A DNA stretch of 64,000 bases from Nymphaea colorata (GCF_008831285.2 NC_045142.1:8656713-8720712); one strand, 5' to 3'; positions 22,571 to 36,025 are shown, counted from the stretch's first letter. Notes: a model not told the origin generated them from the sequence alone. Numbers and translations are program-made.

Positions 22571-23855
22571 CAGAAGTTATACCTTTCATTTTGTTAGTGT
22601 TTTTTTCTTTTTCACCTGTCTCCTCATGTATTTGCATTTATTTATTGTTAATAAAAGGTTTGGGAAAGCCATAACTTCCCTACATATTTGCACCCAAATC
22701 AATCTATGAGAAAATAGGAAAGGATTTTTACCTTTGATAAATAGCCTCTAAAGCGCCCCCTAGATCTTTCTGGGAACGATCTGAACACAAGCCGCTGTTT
22801 TGGCAAAACAACAGGCCAATTGATTTTATTGCCGGTCATCATCAATGACCAGAAAGTACTGAAGCAACGGCATTCAAATACTGACAAGAATTCAAAGCCC
22901 TTTCCTCTTTTGCTTCATTTTCAACAATTTATTTAAAATTAATTATTAAATTCATGAATAAAAAAACCGGTCGATGCCAACGGATGACACCATGTGGGGT
23001 GCTGATCGACATTGTTCCTAAGAGCTCTGCTCTTTGAAAAGGAAAATTCGGGCGTCAGCCCCACCGGAGTATAAGTAGCAACCAGGTGAAAAAGACTTTT
23101 TAAGATGTGTTTGAATGTACATTTTTGAGACATTCAGTTTCAAGTTCCAGATACTCGTCTTATCTATCCCAATTTCTTTTGGAAACATGCCTTGAACTTT
23201 TCGGGTGGGAAAATTTGTCTGAGACACCTCGTTCAGAAAGTCTTGTCCCAGATAACAACATGCTTCGCGCATCCCCACACGCCCAAGCAGTTTTTATTAG
23301 AAATTTAATGGGAAAAAGACTTGGGTGCTGTATAAACCGAGACAGATTAATTGCTGGTTGAAAAGTATTAGTTTGCTCACTGAGGCTAATAAATCTCCAA
23401 TTCTGAAATTAATATTGCTAGAATCGCACGTCAATTAACATGAGAAGCAAATTTGATTCTTTACCACATCCCTCAGTCAGTCGTAAATGACGATGCTTTC
23501 CCACAAAAAAAATTCACATCTGCAAGTCCCATTCAATTTTCAAAAGCAATATTAGATGTGAGAGATTTTCAAGGGCGTAATCTAGTTGGTTAGATTGGTG
23601 GCAGAGACCCCATATCGTTGCTTCAATAATTCTCATAAGAGTTACATTTTTGGGCATATGAAGCAGAACCGAGTCACAGAGCTGAAAGTAGAGCCTCTCC
23701 ATCTGCCCAGGCTCTCATACATCCTTGAACCCTGGGATGTACCCTGGAAGTATACGTATGTGTGTGCGAGAAAGAAAGAGAGAGAAAGCCGATAAAATGA
23801 AAATGTATATCAAAATTTGGGAACAAAAAGTCCCTTAGATACAAATTGGATGTTC

Positions 23856-23858
<3 letters not shown>

Positions 23859-23891
<33 letters not shown>

Positions 23892-23893
23892 AC
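23859..23893. repeat. Microsatellite (TA)n-(GA)n
   Basis: TA tract followed immediately by GA tract. Confidence 0.9.
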
Positions 23894-24889
23894 TAAACTC
23901 TTGATTTTCCTTTTTATAGATCTAAACTGGATGTTCCTTTTTTAATAAATCTTGGATGCAACCCAAAACTTTTCATCTTAGCAGTGGAGACAAAAAGGTA
24001 GAATGTACACCTTTACTTGCAAGATTGCAGAAATAGTTATGCCAAAAAATTTGTTAAAAATTTGGGTTGCCGAATCACTTCACAGATCAGCTAAGTGCAT
24101 TACAAGCAGCACACCAGCTGAAACACAAAGTCTCAGCCTCAGCGTCAGAGACTCGTCTTTTGGCCGAACCAAATCCATGAAAGGCCTGAAGTAACATTCT
24201 AGGGTAGGGCCAACTTGGTGTCCTTTTATAATATTAAAAAGAACATAATATAATAGGTATGTCCAGGGTTGGTGTGAAGCCTCTCCAAGTGCAACTAGAG
24301 ATTAATGCGGTCCTAACCCTGTTTTGACTAACAAGACTTTGATGTCCTCGGTCAACATTCCAATATCTGAGACAGATTAACAAATTAAGAACTATTATGA
24401 ATCAAAATATGCAAAAATGTCAAAATGGGGAAAAAAAATGTCTTCAAAAAATCCAAAATTAATATTGGAAAAAGCACAAAGACGCAAGTAAGCTATCCGG
24501 AATCTAGCAATGTGAAAGCGAATACGGTTTCTGGATGAGGACGTGAGGTAAATATAGCAGCAGTTGGCAGCAGCTGCATGAAAATGAAATGAATCATGTA
24601 TATATGCATGAACATGTTATATATACTCATGTCCCTGAATCTATTTATGTATTCCGTAGTCTAATTCATGACCATTCAATAAACGGCTGAGTTTACTGCT
24701 CTAATTGAACCAGGCCAAGATCTGTAATTTAAAGAGACGTATTTGAAAATTGGTTGAATTTTGGCATCTACATGGGAATTACCAATACTAGAACTCATTC
24801 TTGAATCCAAATAGGCATTTGGCAACAAACAGCCTTTCAGTTTCCTATTAGTGAGCTACCTGAACAAAAGTTCCAGTAACCTGATATAT

Positions 24890-24890
<1 letters not shown>

Positions 24891-24922
<32 letters not shown>

Positions 24923-24923
24923 T
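24891..24923. repeat. Microsatellite (GT)n-(GA)n
   Basis: GT tract followed immediately by GA tract. Confidence 0.9.
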
Positions 24924-27399
24924 AGCTTCCTAATATATTTTAGTCTAAATGAGTTTTAATTTCTTACTTAGTTCATGCATTTTAATTTTTTAGTGATACT
25001 TAGATATGTCGTCAGACAATTAGAAAAAGGAAAGTTCACATACTTTTAAATATATGATTAGGACAATTTAATAAAAAAAAAGCGTATAGTATCAAAGTTT
25101 GAAGAAATGTGGTGAGGATTTGTCAGCTGAATGTTCTCTGTTTCCTAAAGTGAACATTTGAGTATGTAAGTCTCGAAAAACTGATACAATGGAATTTTCT
25201 GATAATCAATTTATGGGCCAGTGACAAATGTTGGTTTATGATGAGAAATTGTGTCAAATTGATAGCCCAAACTTACCATGCAATGCCTTATGGTTAACTA
25301 TTTTTGATGAATAAGGATTTTTATTCACTTGAAGGCATTGTCGGAGAAATGCCTTTTGACAAAGAGGGCAAAATTGCTATTAGTTCACTGAAGCCTTTCA
25401 GTGATCTACCAGATGAACAAACTTAGATGCCTAGATCTTATCAACATGAACCATCTAGGTAATTATACAGTTTCTCAGAACATGATCAAGTTTCTACTAG
25501 TAAAAGAAATACTCAAATATTCACTTCGAGCCATAAGATGGCTACTGAAACATCTTAAATTCTCGATGACAGTTTATCACTTGATCATAGAATTCCTATT
25601 ATGAAACTTTTTCTAGGAAACTGCTTAATACACCTTTATTTTTAATTTTGGTCATTACGAGTAAGCTTGGATATCATGAGATGTATGAGGAGGAAAAATG
25701 AAACTTAAAAAACGTGACCATGTTTCTATTCGTAAAAGAAATAATACTATTTCTTCAGGTTCTCCGATTCCAGTCCTAAAGCAATTCAGACAATTAAAAT
25801 TTGGTCAAACACATGACTAAGAAATCACTTATTTAACTCTTTCTTAATAATAGAATCTCAAGATAGTTGAAGAGAATGGGTCATCATATTTGGCACCAGC
25901 AACGACTTAATTTAAGCCATCCAATGGTTCAAACAATATATTTGAAAGTAGAACAGAAATGACATATATTCTAAAAATTGTAGGGATAACACAAATGATA
26001 CCATACCAGAATTGGTGCTTCCAAATTTTTGCAAGGTATGCTTTAGAAAAATGTCCTAGATCTACAGGGAACAATTGCAAGATGAGTCTTAAGCCAGAAG
26101 ATTAACTTAACAATAAAATAGTTTTGAGAAGGGGACTCTAGGCAATGTTTACCTTTGTGGTTGCCCTAAATCTCTACAAATTGCGTTTTTACAACCAAAG
26201 GCACTGGCAAATAATGAGATGGTAAAGAGCAGCTAGCATATAATGCCCAATTTAATTTGGAGGAGAAGAAAGCAACAAAGGAGGAAGGAAAGCCTCCGGT
26301 TGTTCAAAGCAAAGTGATGATCTTCCACAGATGAGCAGTGATGTGCGAGTGATGCCCCTTATGGTAGGATACAGATGGTGACCATATCGATCAAATGAAC
26401 AATGAAGCAGGGACCAAAAGATGACCAATCTGGTTTAGAGGAAGCATCGGCCGCAAAACAAGGGAATCTCTGGCATAGACAATTGGATGTTCCAATGAAA
26501 GGGGAATAATCTTCTTCAACTTGAAGAATCAAGACGTTGTAGGCAACAAGATGCTCATGCTATGCAGAGCCATGGTGACATGAGACTGAAAAGGGACTGG
26601 CACAGAGGAAAAAACTATTCCTGCAATGAGGAAGCAGTGGAGACATCATGACTGCATGCCTTACTCTGTGCAGAGCTGTAGAGCATCCAAGTCCTACAAG
26701 TTTTTATGTTCAGCACTAACCCTATTAATGTCAACAGCCTTAAGGCTAACCACAAGAGGATGCTCTGTTGTAAAGTGAGTGTTACCCTCTCTATGTGTGT
26801 GTGTATGTGCACATGTGTGTGTGTGTATGTGTGGGTGGGTGTACAATAGAGAAAGAAAGAGAGGGATGGCCAATGAGGGTGGGCAGGCACTGGTTAGTAC
26901 GTACACAGTACACAAACAACTGGATCACACGATAACTCTTGATCTTGAAAAAAGTGAATGACATGTATAACACTCCAACTGATTGTGATGCAATACTGCT
27001 TGGAGATGGGCTCCAGTCCATATTATTAATAGGAATAAATAATAACAACTACACAAAACAAATACAAAATTTGAACCACAAACCCCATAAACAAAGTCAT
27101 ACAATCGGGAAGTGGTTCCATTCCTTGCCAGAATTCAAAAAGGTTTCAGTTTTCACTTTTCAATAATTTGACTGTCCACATCTGGAAAGGCATTGAGAAC
27201 ATTGAGCCTAGCACCTTTGAAGATACATACATGAATTCCACAACCTGCAAAATCTATGTATTTACAAAACTGCCTCCATGCCCTCCTCCATTTGTTGGGC
27301 CACCTATCAGAAGTACCACCTTAACAGTTGGTGGAATGTACTTAAAAAGATGGCTAAGTAGATCAGGAACTGTGTTACATGGGTGCTTCTAAATGGATG

Positions 27400-27665
27400 C
27401 TGCGCCCGTGTCAACTCTAGTGCTGGTGCTTCTCCAAAACAGCACATTCAGTTAGGTCAGCCGAACCGGGTCAAAACTGACCATTTTAAATGTGCACATA
27501 ACTAAATTATCTTTAATACAAAAAATTATATATGAATATAAATAAATAAGGTTATTAAACCGTTAAATAATAATGTAACATTTATATACATATATATACA
27601 CCCTCGCTGCACCTGCACCTACAACTTTTTGAAAATTACCGCATCTGCACCCTCACCCCGCTCTT
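27400..27665. repeat. Possible hAT-type short element relic
   Basis: Starts with 'gcgcccgtgtc' and ends with CACC-rich sequence 'gcacctgcacc..catctgcaccctcacc', which recalls the sub-terminal CACCCGTGTC motifs of plant hAT elements. Similar motifs occur at about 35100 and 40500. No target duplication or clean inverted repeat was found. Confidence 0.25.
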
Positions 27666-29219
27666 AGGTGACAGCCTCCCAACATTGACTACCTTGAATC
27701 CAGTAAACTCCCATAAACTGCTCCCTGCCTATATCATTACAAATAATAATAGAAAGTCTTTGCCAAAATCTGCCTTGAAGTTTTCAAATGATTGAGAAGA
27801 GCTTTTGAACTAGTAACCGCTAACAAGCATGCCTCATATCTTAATGTTAGATCCTAACTTATACAAAACACAATAGCCTGATTACTTTGAGTCTATCTCC
27901 TTCATCGCTAAATGCAAAAGAAGGAATATTCCTTAAAAAGACAGATAGAAATGGAAGTCAGGGTTGTCATGCTTTTCCCCATTACCTGCCTCAGACATTC
28001 ATATGTTATATTTCACAAATAGAAATCTAGAAATTAATATTATGTATACTAAACTATCTTCTATATAGAAATTTTTGTAATATTTTAGGATAGTAAAAAC
28101 TACTAGATCTACATCTCATACAGTTAAATCATTTCATTCTGTCTAGGTCCTCATTGTAGTTCTAACATTGTCTCATTTAGGTGGTATAACTCGGATAAAC
28201 ATAATGTCAGTTCTCAAACACAAGTTCACAGTTGGTAAGAAATTGACAATAGGAACCTAAACAGCTGATGTAAATGTGCATACAGGAACACCATTGAAAA
28301 ATGTTAAATTACCATAAATATATCTGATAACCAAAATGAAGAGTATAGACCTCTGTAAAAACATACTGAAACAAAACTTCAAAGCAAAAAGAGCAATAAA
28401 ACTTCAAAAAGAATATGCAGAGAAATGAATTTGGAAGCTTTTGTGATTCTCCTGACAAGCACTTGTTCCCTCTGTATAATTTCTGGTACTTTTATTCAAC
28501 TTATTGACTGCAAAATCAACTTAAAAAACAGCAAAGTCTCACATCTTCTTATTTCATCTTCCAGATACGAGCTTCAAAAACCACTACTGCTAGGACACAC
28601 AAGTGTCAATGACGGTATTAAAAAATGGTCCTAATGAATGGTTTAGATGTATTCTGAAGAAAGCCTATGGGTCCCAACCACATGAAACGTGAGCATAAGG
28701 AATAACAATTCAAATCCGTTTGAGAGGTCAAATTTTCCAATTCAATTATTAAAGGATGACATCACGTGGGGTCCAGAGAAGATCTCCAGCAAATAAAATA
28801 AAAGGGAAATATGCCATCACGAAATAGATCTGCTCTTTCACTATATACAGCTACAGCAATACCGACTAAAAGAACAAAGTTCATAGCCAGCCAAAAAAAA
28901 AAAAAAAAAACGGAAAAGGGTAAAGCAACTCTAACACATAAAGAAAAGGTGATGAGATTCCTTTCCTTTTACCAAACTCATCTCCATTGATTCGTATATT
29001 CCGTTACCCAAAAGCTCAAAACAACAAAGAGATGTTTATTCCATCATACTCGCTGCCGTTACATATTACTCGAAAGAGTAACAAAGATGCTACACTAAGA
29101 ACATAATAGTAACAAGATATGTGATCGACTTGGGAGGCAATACCTATGGATTCCGTCTCGCAAGAAAGCAGAAAATTTTGCAGGACCAAAACTATACGAT
29201 CCTTCCTCCTCCGTCACAT

Positions 29220-30506
29220 TCATGCATGCTTGGCCTGAAAGTCCTTCATAAACGCAACCAATTTCTCAACGCCCTCCAACGGCATTGCGTTGTAGATTGA
29301 AGCACGAACACCACCAACCGATCTGTGCCCCTTAAGCTGCACCATCCCCTGAGAGGCAGCCTCCTTGATGAACTCGGCCTCGAGCTCCGACTTCTCAAGC
29401 GTGAAAGGGACGTTCATCAGCGACCGAACAGATTTCTCTACCGGGCACCTGTAAAATCCGCCGCTCTCGTCAATGGCATCATAGAGGATCCCGGCCTTCT
29501 TTGAGTTCTTTCGTTCGACCGCTTCCAATCCTCCCTGGTTCAGCAGATCTTTGAAAACCAGCCCGCAGATGTAGATCGCGAAGCATGGGGGAGTATTGTA
29601 CAGAGATTTGTTCTCCGAATGGATCTTGTAATCAAGCATCACGGGAGTCGCTGGCTGCGCGTTGCCTATGAGATCCTTCCGAACTATAACGATGGTCACG
29701 CCAGACGGGCCGACGTTCTTCTGCGCCCCGGCGTAGATCAACCCGAATTTCGACACATCCACCGGCTTGGAGCAGAAGTTCGACGACATATCAGCCACCA
29801 AGACGCAATCTTTTCCGACAGGCGCCGGGTAGTGCTTGAACTCCACGCCGTGGATCGTCTCATTAGCACAGATATGCAGGTACTTCGAATTTGGGTCCTG
29901 CTTAATCTCACTGAATGAGGGAATCCCGGTGTACTTCTGCGATTTGCCGGACCAGACGACGGTGGGCTTGCAGAACTTTTGGGCTTCCTTGGATGCCTTG
30001 TCACTCCACGACCCCGTGACGATGTGATCGACGGGATCGTCAGGCTTGCAAAGATTCAGGGGGATCGCCGCGAACTGGGTGGTGGCGCCACCCTGGAGGA
30101 AGAGGACCTCGTAATCCTGGGGAACCTTGAGGAGCTCGCGGAGATCTGCCTCGGCCTCCTGGATCACGGACAGGAACTCCTTTCCACGGTGACTCATCTC
30201 CATTATGCTCATGCCCGACCCTCCCCAGTTGTCGAGCTCGGCCTGGGCCTTCTTGATGACGTTCAAAGGGAGGGTAGCGGGGCCGGCGGCGAAATTGAAG
30301 ACTCGCTCTTGGGCTTGCGCGCCGGAAGGGGAGACGGGGGCCGCCGCGACGGCCTTGCATGAAATGGAGAGAGGCTTCCTCTGTGGAGCTGGGAGGTGGT
30401 CATTAACGGGGCAGGAAAGAGAGAGGCTTCCCGTGGTCTTTTTCGAGAATGGAGTTCTATGGTTCTGAAGGAGGAACGATTGAGAGGTTGAAGACGCTGC
30501 GGCCAT
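29220..30506 (-). CDS. PSAT: Phosphoserine aminotransferase, chloroplastic
   Basis: Catalyses the transfer of the amino group from glutamate to 3-phosphohydroxypyruvate, giving O-phosphoserine, the second step of the plastid phosphorylated serine pathway. The single-exon frame gives 428 residues from the ATG at 30506 ([11 protein letters not shown]), close to the about 430 of plant homologues. An in-frame ATG at 30623 would add 39 Pro/Ser/His-rich residues that look like translated 5' UTR. Residues 1 to about 65 are a Ser-rich plastid transit peptide. The mature enzyme begins near [14 protein letters not shown]. Class V aminotransferase features are visible: [16 protein letters not shown], the phosphate-binding [18 protein letters not shown] (Asp to the PLP pyridine nitrogen) and [12 protein letters not shown], with the PLP Schiff-base lysine at residue 263. 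The C-terminal [17 protein letters not shown] is intact. No frameshift or missing key residue. Being intronless is seen here; I believe it also holds in other plants but did not check. Confidence 0.96.
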   Translation of the reverse strand: MAAASSTSQSFLLQNHRTPFSKKTTGSLSLSCPVNDHLPAPQRKPLSISCKAVAAAPVSPSGAQAQERVFNFAAGPATLPLNVIKKAQAELDNWGGSGMSIMEMSHRGKEFLSVIQEAEADLRELLKVPQDYEVLFLQGGATTQFAAIPLNLCKPDDPVDHIVTGSWSDKASKEAQKFCKPTVVWSGKSQKYTGIPSFSEIKQDPNSKYLHICANETIHGVEFKHYPAPVGKDCVLVADMSSNFCSKPVDVSKFGLIYAGAQKNVGPSGVTIVIVRKDLIGNAQPATPVMLDYKIHSENKSLYNTPPCFAIYICGLVFKDLLNQGGLEAVERKNSKKAGILYDAIDESGGFYRCPVEKSVRSLMNVPFTLEKSELEAEFIKEAASQGMVQLKGHRSVGGVRASIYNAMPLEGVEKLVAFMKDFQAKHA

Positions 30507-30624
30507 TTCTGAGAGAAAGGAGAGAGACAGAGTGTGTGTGTGTGCAGAGACGGTGAGAGAGGAAGGGGGAGGAGAGCTGTGGGGAGGAGGAAACGGGACT
30601 AAGTGGCGCTTTTGCTCTCCCATA

Positions 30625-33600
30625 TGTAGTGAGCGAAAGTTTTAGGTTAGAAAATAGACAATTTTTAAATCCACCCCAACCAAATGGGTATATGACAGCA
30701 AGGAACAAAAAAAATTGAACTTTTTCGTGGGGATGTTATCGGGGTGTTTGCTTCGAAACCAATTTTTGAAGGTGAAAAGTGTGAACATTTTATTTAAAGA
30801 ACTTTAAAAAACTAGTTTTCACAAACCAATTTTTTCTACTGTCATAGAACCGCTGCCTTGAACAGAAACTCATTCGCTTTTTAATTTTTTCTTACCGTTG
30901 TGCTCTCCAGGCCAAACCACAACTTTTTGATTTAATATAATAGTATAAAGAGCTAGTTATGTCGTCGTTCTTCAAATACTGTTTGTTTGAAAATAAAGTG
31001 GGTTATCCAATTAATATAATACATTTTGGGTTCTTGATTTGCTGATTTCTTTTAAATTTCTTTTCACTTTGTTTCAAAACTCTTGTTAATAACTTCGGTG
31101 GACCACATCTATCAAAGTATCTTAATTATTTGGTCACTTGATGCATAAAACCTTAAAAAATAAAAAACTTAAGTCACATCATTTAATCATTCTTCTCTCA
31201 CATGCTAAGTTGCCCTACTCTGAATTTGACACCTTCGTATACTTAGTCATCTTAATATCAAAAACCAGGCATCTAGAACACCGCCAAAGAAACTCTAATC
31301 ACAAAGAGACCTTAAAAGGAAAGAAAGAAATCCTAAAACCATAATAATCACAATTTTCTTAAACTTACTAATTCTCAAAAGTGGCCTACATAAGTTCTTC
31401 TTCTTGAATTACTGTAATATCTAAAGGGTCGTTTGGCAATCATAACAAACTGTTATTATTTTACTAAGTGGCTTTAGAAATTGAGACAAATTCATTAAAC
31501 AATCTAACACAATGTCCCATGAACTTAACTCCAATTTTTTATGAGACAACAACAATTTGTTATTGTTGTCAAACATACCCTAAACTAATTCATGAGTTCA
31601 GCCAAGTTTTTGAAACCACGATCTAAATTCACTGAAAATAGTGTCATTGAAGTTTAGGCAAAACCTTATGGGCAAGAGATAGCCTTGGAGATTTCAAGCT
31701 ATGTGTGGGTGACCAAAACTTTTGCGCATGTGTGGTTTTCTCCAAGTAAAATAAGGAGTTAAATGGAACCTTATATATCTAATTCTAAGTAACCAAAAAT
31801 TAAAATACATAAGGTAACAAAACTTCTATTTAAAAAGAAAATTTAAAAAAAAAACGAATTAATCGATTGTTATTGTCTGTGCTTGAGACTCCACTATAAG
31901 GACCTTATTTTAGCCATCATCAAATAACCTAAGGGTGGTAAGTAACTGATGTGTCTTGAAAAATAATTTTGAAGCCCCAGGTAGTTCAATGGAAAATTTT
32001 CATGTGGGGGCGTGTTTCTGTTATATTACCAATCTTAGACATATTTCCTATAAATTTTTATTTAAGAAGTAGAATTCAGAAAAGAGATTTTGGATCCTTG
32101 CTCTTTTTCAGGGGGCGCTTCACGAGTACTTTTGTCGTTCATGAGAGAAAAGGCGACCCAAACTTAGGGTCGGTAGCCTGTTGTTTTCACCAACCTCTTT
32201 TTCTTTTTCAAAATATTAAAAAATTTAACCAAAATAATGTTTGAACATAAAAAAATACATTTAACATATAATTATGCTTATTTTTTTCAATAATAACTAT
32301 ATAAAAACATCTTAGTAAGTCCAGGTAACATTGTAAAATAAGATCTTACAAGTCTATGCACAAATTGGAAGACTTAAAAAGACATGTCAAAGATACCAAT
32401 TGATTACTGATGAGCAACTAGAACTACTTTGACCATTCTTTAACTATTTTATATTGACTTAAAATATTTTTTAGTTCAATGCGGTGAAATGGAACTTCGG
32501 CAGCCAACCATCTTGCCTTCATGTTATTCTTGGGGGAAAAATGCTGATTTTGGAATTCTAACGGTACGCATGTATCTTAAATACTAAAAATTATACAATT
32601 GAAAAAAAATGAAAACGACTATGCATGACGTTTTATGTACATAATCCATTCGGTACTTGAGTTGGACAGATGGAGGTAACAGGATGTACAAGGTTTTGTG
32701 ATGTGGGGTCAGGTGGAAGTATGGGCGGAGCTAAGGTAGGTTTCACTTGACCGCTGGCCTCATTTTATTTTCTTTAATTTACATTTAAATTAAAAAAATC
32801 ACTTATTTTATATAAAAGTTTTGAAAAATGATATTCTGGTTTTAGTCAAAATTTAGAAACTTTAATTCGATCAAACTCATAAAATTTTTTTGGCTCCACC
32901 CTACCCTTTGATGAAGGTGCAACAAGCGGTCTGAAGCCTTTGTCGGCAGCTCATCGTTTCGCGGCACAACCAAGTGACCCATGCACTTCTAGACCCTATG
33001 CATGCATCCTTCTTACTAGCGATTAGGATCCATTGCAGGACCCGACGGATTCAGCAATGAAGCTCAGGCAGAACCCGAGCAAGTGCACCCAATTCGATCC
33101 ACCTCAAGCTCAGCACATCGCAGTTCTTCACGCAGCACCAGACCGAGCAGACCAAGTACTTGGCGTAGCACTGACCGTGCGGACCGAACCCACTTGAGTG
33201 TATTCCATGTCACTAGCACACAAGTCTTGGGCACAGCCAGCAGGGACACCAGAGCAGATCCACACGCCTATCAAATGGAGATCTCGTGCCAGCATGAAGG
33301 CAACACCAGACTGCCACATGCTTTGTATGTATGTCACCGTCACGAGCCAAAAATGGCAACTTTGGTGTTGTTCTTTTAGTTGATCTTACAAAATAAAGTA
33401 ATATATATCATGAATTCATATCATATATCATCAGTTCGCAGCTGATAAAATAAAATAATATAATTATTTTAATGACACTATTAGTTTTTAGGTTTGAATA
33501 GTTTAAATTCCTATTAGTTCTAGTAGCAAAGAACATCTCAACATGTGGTGACTATTCTAAACTTTCCCTAAACTGTACATTGCAAAAGAATATATTAACC

Positions 33601-33773
33601 ATGAGAGCATTTACCTCCTTTGCCTTAACTCTGGTGAAACTCTATGTCTCTGTTGTATGTACATATTTCCATTTTAGATGTGCCTGTGCATTTTTTTTCA
33701 CTAATTTCCCGAAACACCAAATCACATATATCTTACATGGACTCCTTACATGGTATACCCAATAATATACAAT
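30625..33773. other. Spacer, no gene recognised
   Basis: The 5' side of the aminotransferase gene lies at the start; an AT-rich 'tttaaaaa' on the minus strand near 30660-30670 could act as a weak TATA element. The rest is AT-rich spacer. A GC-richer island at 33050-33330 has short frames on both strands but no recognisable domain. A GGGCGGAGC...GGCTCC repeat sits at 32722-32900. Confidence 0.5.
32722..32900. repeat. Diverged GGGCGGAGC / GGCTCC-ended repeat
   Basis: Left end 'gggcggagctaagg', right end 'ttggctccaccct'. Same layout and AT-rich centre ('cttattttatataaaagttttg') as the element at 22377-22570. No target duplication found. Confidence 0.45.
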
Positions 33774-33819
33774 TTATTCATACCATCTACTTTTGTCTAT
33801 CTTCATTACTGCTTGCTCT

Positions 33820-34113
33820 CTAAGGACAGGATGTATCCAGTTGTACACAAAACATGTCAGGCAATAAACTGTGAATGTTTTTAATAACTGTTTCTGATGC
33901 ATTTTCATGTGACCCTCTTTCTTCCCCGTGATATTCCCAACAAACACATGTTTGGACAAATCCATTACAAATGATGTGATCAAGGACACTTGTAGCTGCC
34001 TGAGTAAGTACATTGTTGCATTTCACACATGGATACCTCATTCTTCTATTCACTATTGCATGATGTGCAATAGCAAAGTCTAAGAATTGCTTAGCCCCAT
34101 TTTCATATTCCAA
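33820..34113 (-). pseudogene. CACTA (En/Spm) transposase-associated domain fragment
   Basis: The translation contains GAKQFLDFAIAHH, RMRYPCVKCNN, TSVLDHIICNGFVQTCVCWEYHGE. This matches the transposase-associated domain at the N-terminus of plant En/Spm proteins (GVxxFLxFA...ixCPCxxCxN...V..HL...GF...Y..W..HGE), including the CxxC pair and the final HGE. The frame has no ATG at its start (first codon in frame is TTG), and no downstream transposase domain was recognised within the following few hundred bases. Taken as a decayed fragment. CACTA terminal repeats were not located. Confidence 0.68.
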
Positions 34114-35603
34114 ACTATCTCTCCTTTTCGTAATCTAACTTCGATTATCCATCATGTAATAATCCAATTATCTAATTACAAGTGACAATATTGCCTCTAA
34201 ATTTGGCGTGTACAAGTCATAATATGCAAAACATGTGTATAGTGTTTCAATCAGCAAAATAAGGGTCATGTAAAAAGTCATTGCCAAGACAAAATCAACG
34301 AGCAAAGTAACACATGAAAGGGACCATAGAAGACATAACTACAGCTCCAAAGATCAAATCATTTGACTTGCTAATAGTCAAGCAATGTTAATATGATCAA
34401 CCCGCCCCATTGTGAATGCTATATTTTACTTGTATTAAATTCGATTCCTGCAAATTAATACTCGTTGAATAGCTTGTTATGCAATCTCTCCAACAAGTAC
34501 CTAAACTTTAATTCTGATCATCATATGTCTGGCAATGAACATTATAAAACAAATATACAACACAAACATGATGTTATTTCTAACTCAAAGAGCACAAACA
34601 AATGATCAAATGCACCATCCAACGATTAAACATGCTGGATGATATCTACAAAAATACAGGTTAAGTGGCTCAACAAGATTCAAAGTCCTAGTTTGTTCAA
34701 ACAATTCATCGAACATAGGTGGGTTGAAGGCAAGGAACCAAAAACTTTCAAATATCAAAAAACATCTCAATAAGATCACAAATTTGGGAAAATATAGGGA
34801 TTGTGCATGTGAGGAATTTTCATGCAATTAATATGTCAGCCGGACTCTACTAAGCTCTACAAACATAACTACAAAGTTTCACGGCCAAACCCCATTAGAA
34901 AACAGTGAAATCTCACCAGAAAATCTTGGATTTATGCATAGAAACAACATACACTATAATCATTAATAAACAAATGGCCAATGTCCAACCGCCAATGAAT
35001 GTAACACCAGGAGAACCTTCACTTACATTTTGTCATCGGCCGTCGGATAACATCGACTTTTATGGACGACCAAGCTATGATACCAGGGTGCGCCTAAATT
35101 AAAGTCACGCCCGTGTCGACGCGACGTGACGTGGGTGCGACCCTGATTCACACCCAAGACTGTCAATGGTCGCACCGACTAAAAATGTCATTTATTGATT
35201 GACGCAAGTCGGGTGCAGTAAAAAACGAGTTTGTTTATTTTGGTCCATTTTTTAGGGTTTTTTTTTTATTTTCAACAAAACCTATCGGGCACGACTATCG
35301 CCCCTTTGCTAACGCCTTCTCCATCTCTCATGTGATCATCCCTTCCACCGGTGGTAGCCTCCTCTCCATCTGGCAACTGGCGTCGGCTGCGATCGTCTCT
35401 TTCGACGGCATCAAATTAGTTCAGGTAGCTACTCTGTAAGGGTTTATTTCAGATTTTCGTTTTCTCCAGCCGTCTGTCTCCCTCCACTGTTTTTCCTATT
35501 TCGTCTTGTTCCTCAACCCTCTTTCAATGCCCCTGTTTTCTTTCGGTTTATGAGTTCAATGTGTTTGCTTTGGTCCTTACATGCTCTTTGACATGGTCTA
35601 CAG
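34114..35603. other. Spacer and former 5' region of the H3 pseudogene
   Basis: 34114-35080 shows nothing recognisable. From about 35270 to 35600 the sequence is pyrimidine-rich on the + strand and may be the old 5' UTR and first intron of the histone H3.3 pseudogene. A short 'STGG......QLA' reading at about 35346-35396 could be a ruined first exon but is too weak to call. Confidence 0.45.
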
Positions 35604-36025
35604 GAAGCCATGAAGTCTGCCCCAACCACAGGTGGAGTGAAGAAGCCCCACCGTTACCGTCTTGGAACTGTTGCTCTTCGGTATGTGCAGTCTCCCCCGT
35701 TCTCTGTTTTCTAATCCACAAATTGTTCGCATGCCTTGGCGACTGGTGTATGTTGTGTTGTCTCCTTACCTCTACTTTCCTATTTCCAGAGAAATTTGCA
35801 AGTTCTAGAGGTCCAGAAGAGTACCGAGTTGCTGATTCGCAAGCTTCCTTTCCAAAGGCTTGTTCGTGAGATCGCTCAAGATTTCAAGGCAAGCTGCTAA
35901 TCCTTTTGTTCTGTCCTTTCTTTGCTTGTATTACAGTGGTTCTCATTTTTTTGTTGTTTGATTCCTTAATTATTTTTGTGCCATGGCAGACCGATCTTCA
36001 TTTCCAAAGCCACACTGTTTTCTAA
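35604..36025 (+). pseudogene. Histone H3.3-type pseudogene with introns retained
   Basis: Three exon remnants keep the plant H3.3 gene layout. The first (35604-35680) reads [23 protein letters not shown]; the Tyr in PHRYR is typical of H3.3. It ends at CTTCG|GTATG. The second (35790-35888) opens after a TTTCCAG acceptor with GAA ATT (E I), then carries about 8 extra bases after K that shift the frame and create TAG. Beyond them [20 protein letters not shown] and AQDFK resume in the correct frame. The donor is GC rather than GT. The third (from 35990, after GCAG) reads TDLHFQSHTVF and then a stop, losing the rest of the histone fold. Pro of RPGTV is Leu. The N-terminal tail exon is not recognisable. 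Retained introns point to a duplicated gene copy and not a retrocopy. Confidence 0.88.

Larger units (their letters stand above)
22579..29219. other. Long spacer, no gene recognised
   Basis: About 6.6 kb without a supported gene. It holds microsatellites ((TA)n(GA)n at 23859-23893, (GT)n(GA)n at 24891-24923, (GT)n at about 26795-26845) and a possible decayed short element at 27400-27665. An A-rich run lies near 28890-28910. The last few hundred bases include the 3' UTR region of the aminotransferase gene. Confidence 0.5.

Noticed and set aside
29619..30362. Open frames on the + strand opposite the aminotransferase gene
   Set aside because: Antisense shadows of a well-supported gene, with no domain and no independent start context.
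33050..33330. GC-richer island as a possible gene
   Set aside because: Short frames on both strands, no domain, no splice-consistent exon; composition alone is not enough.
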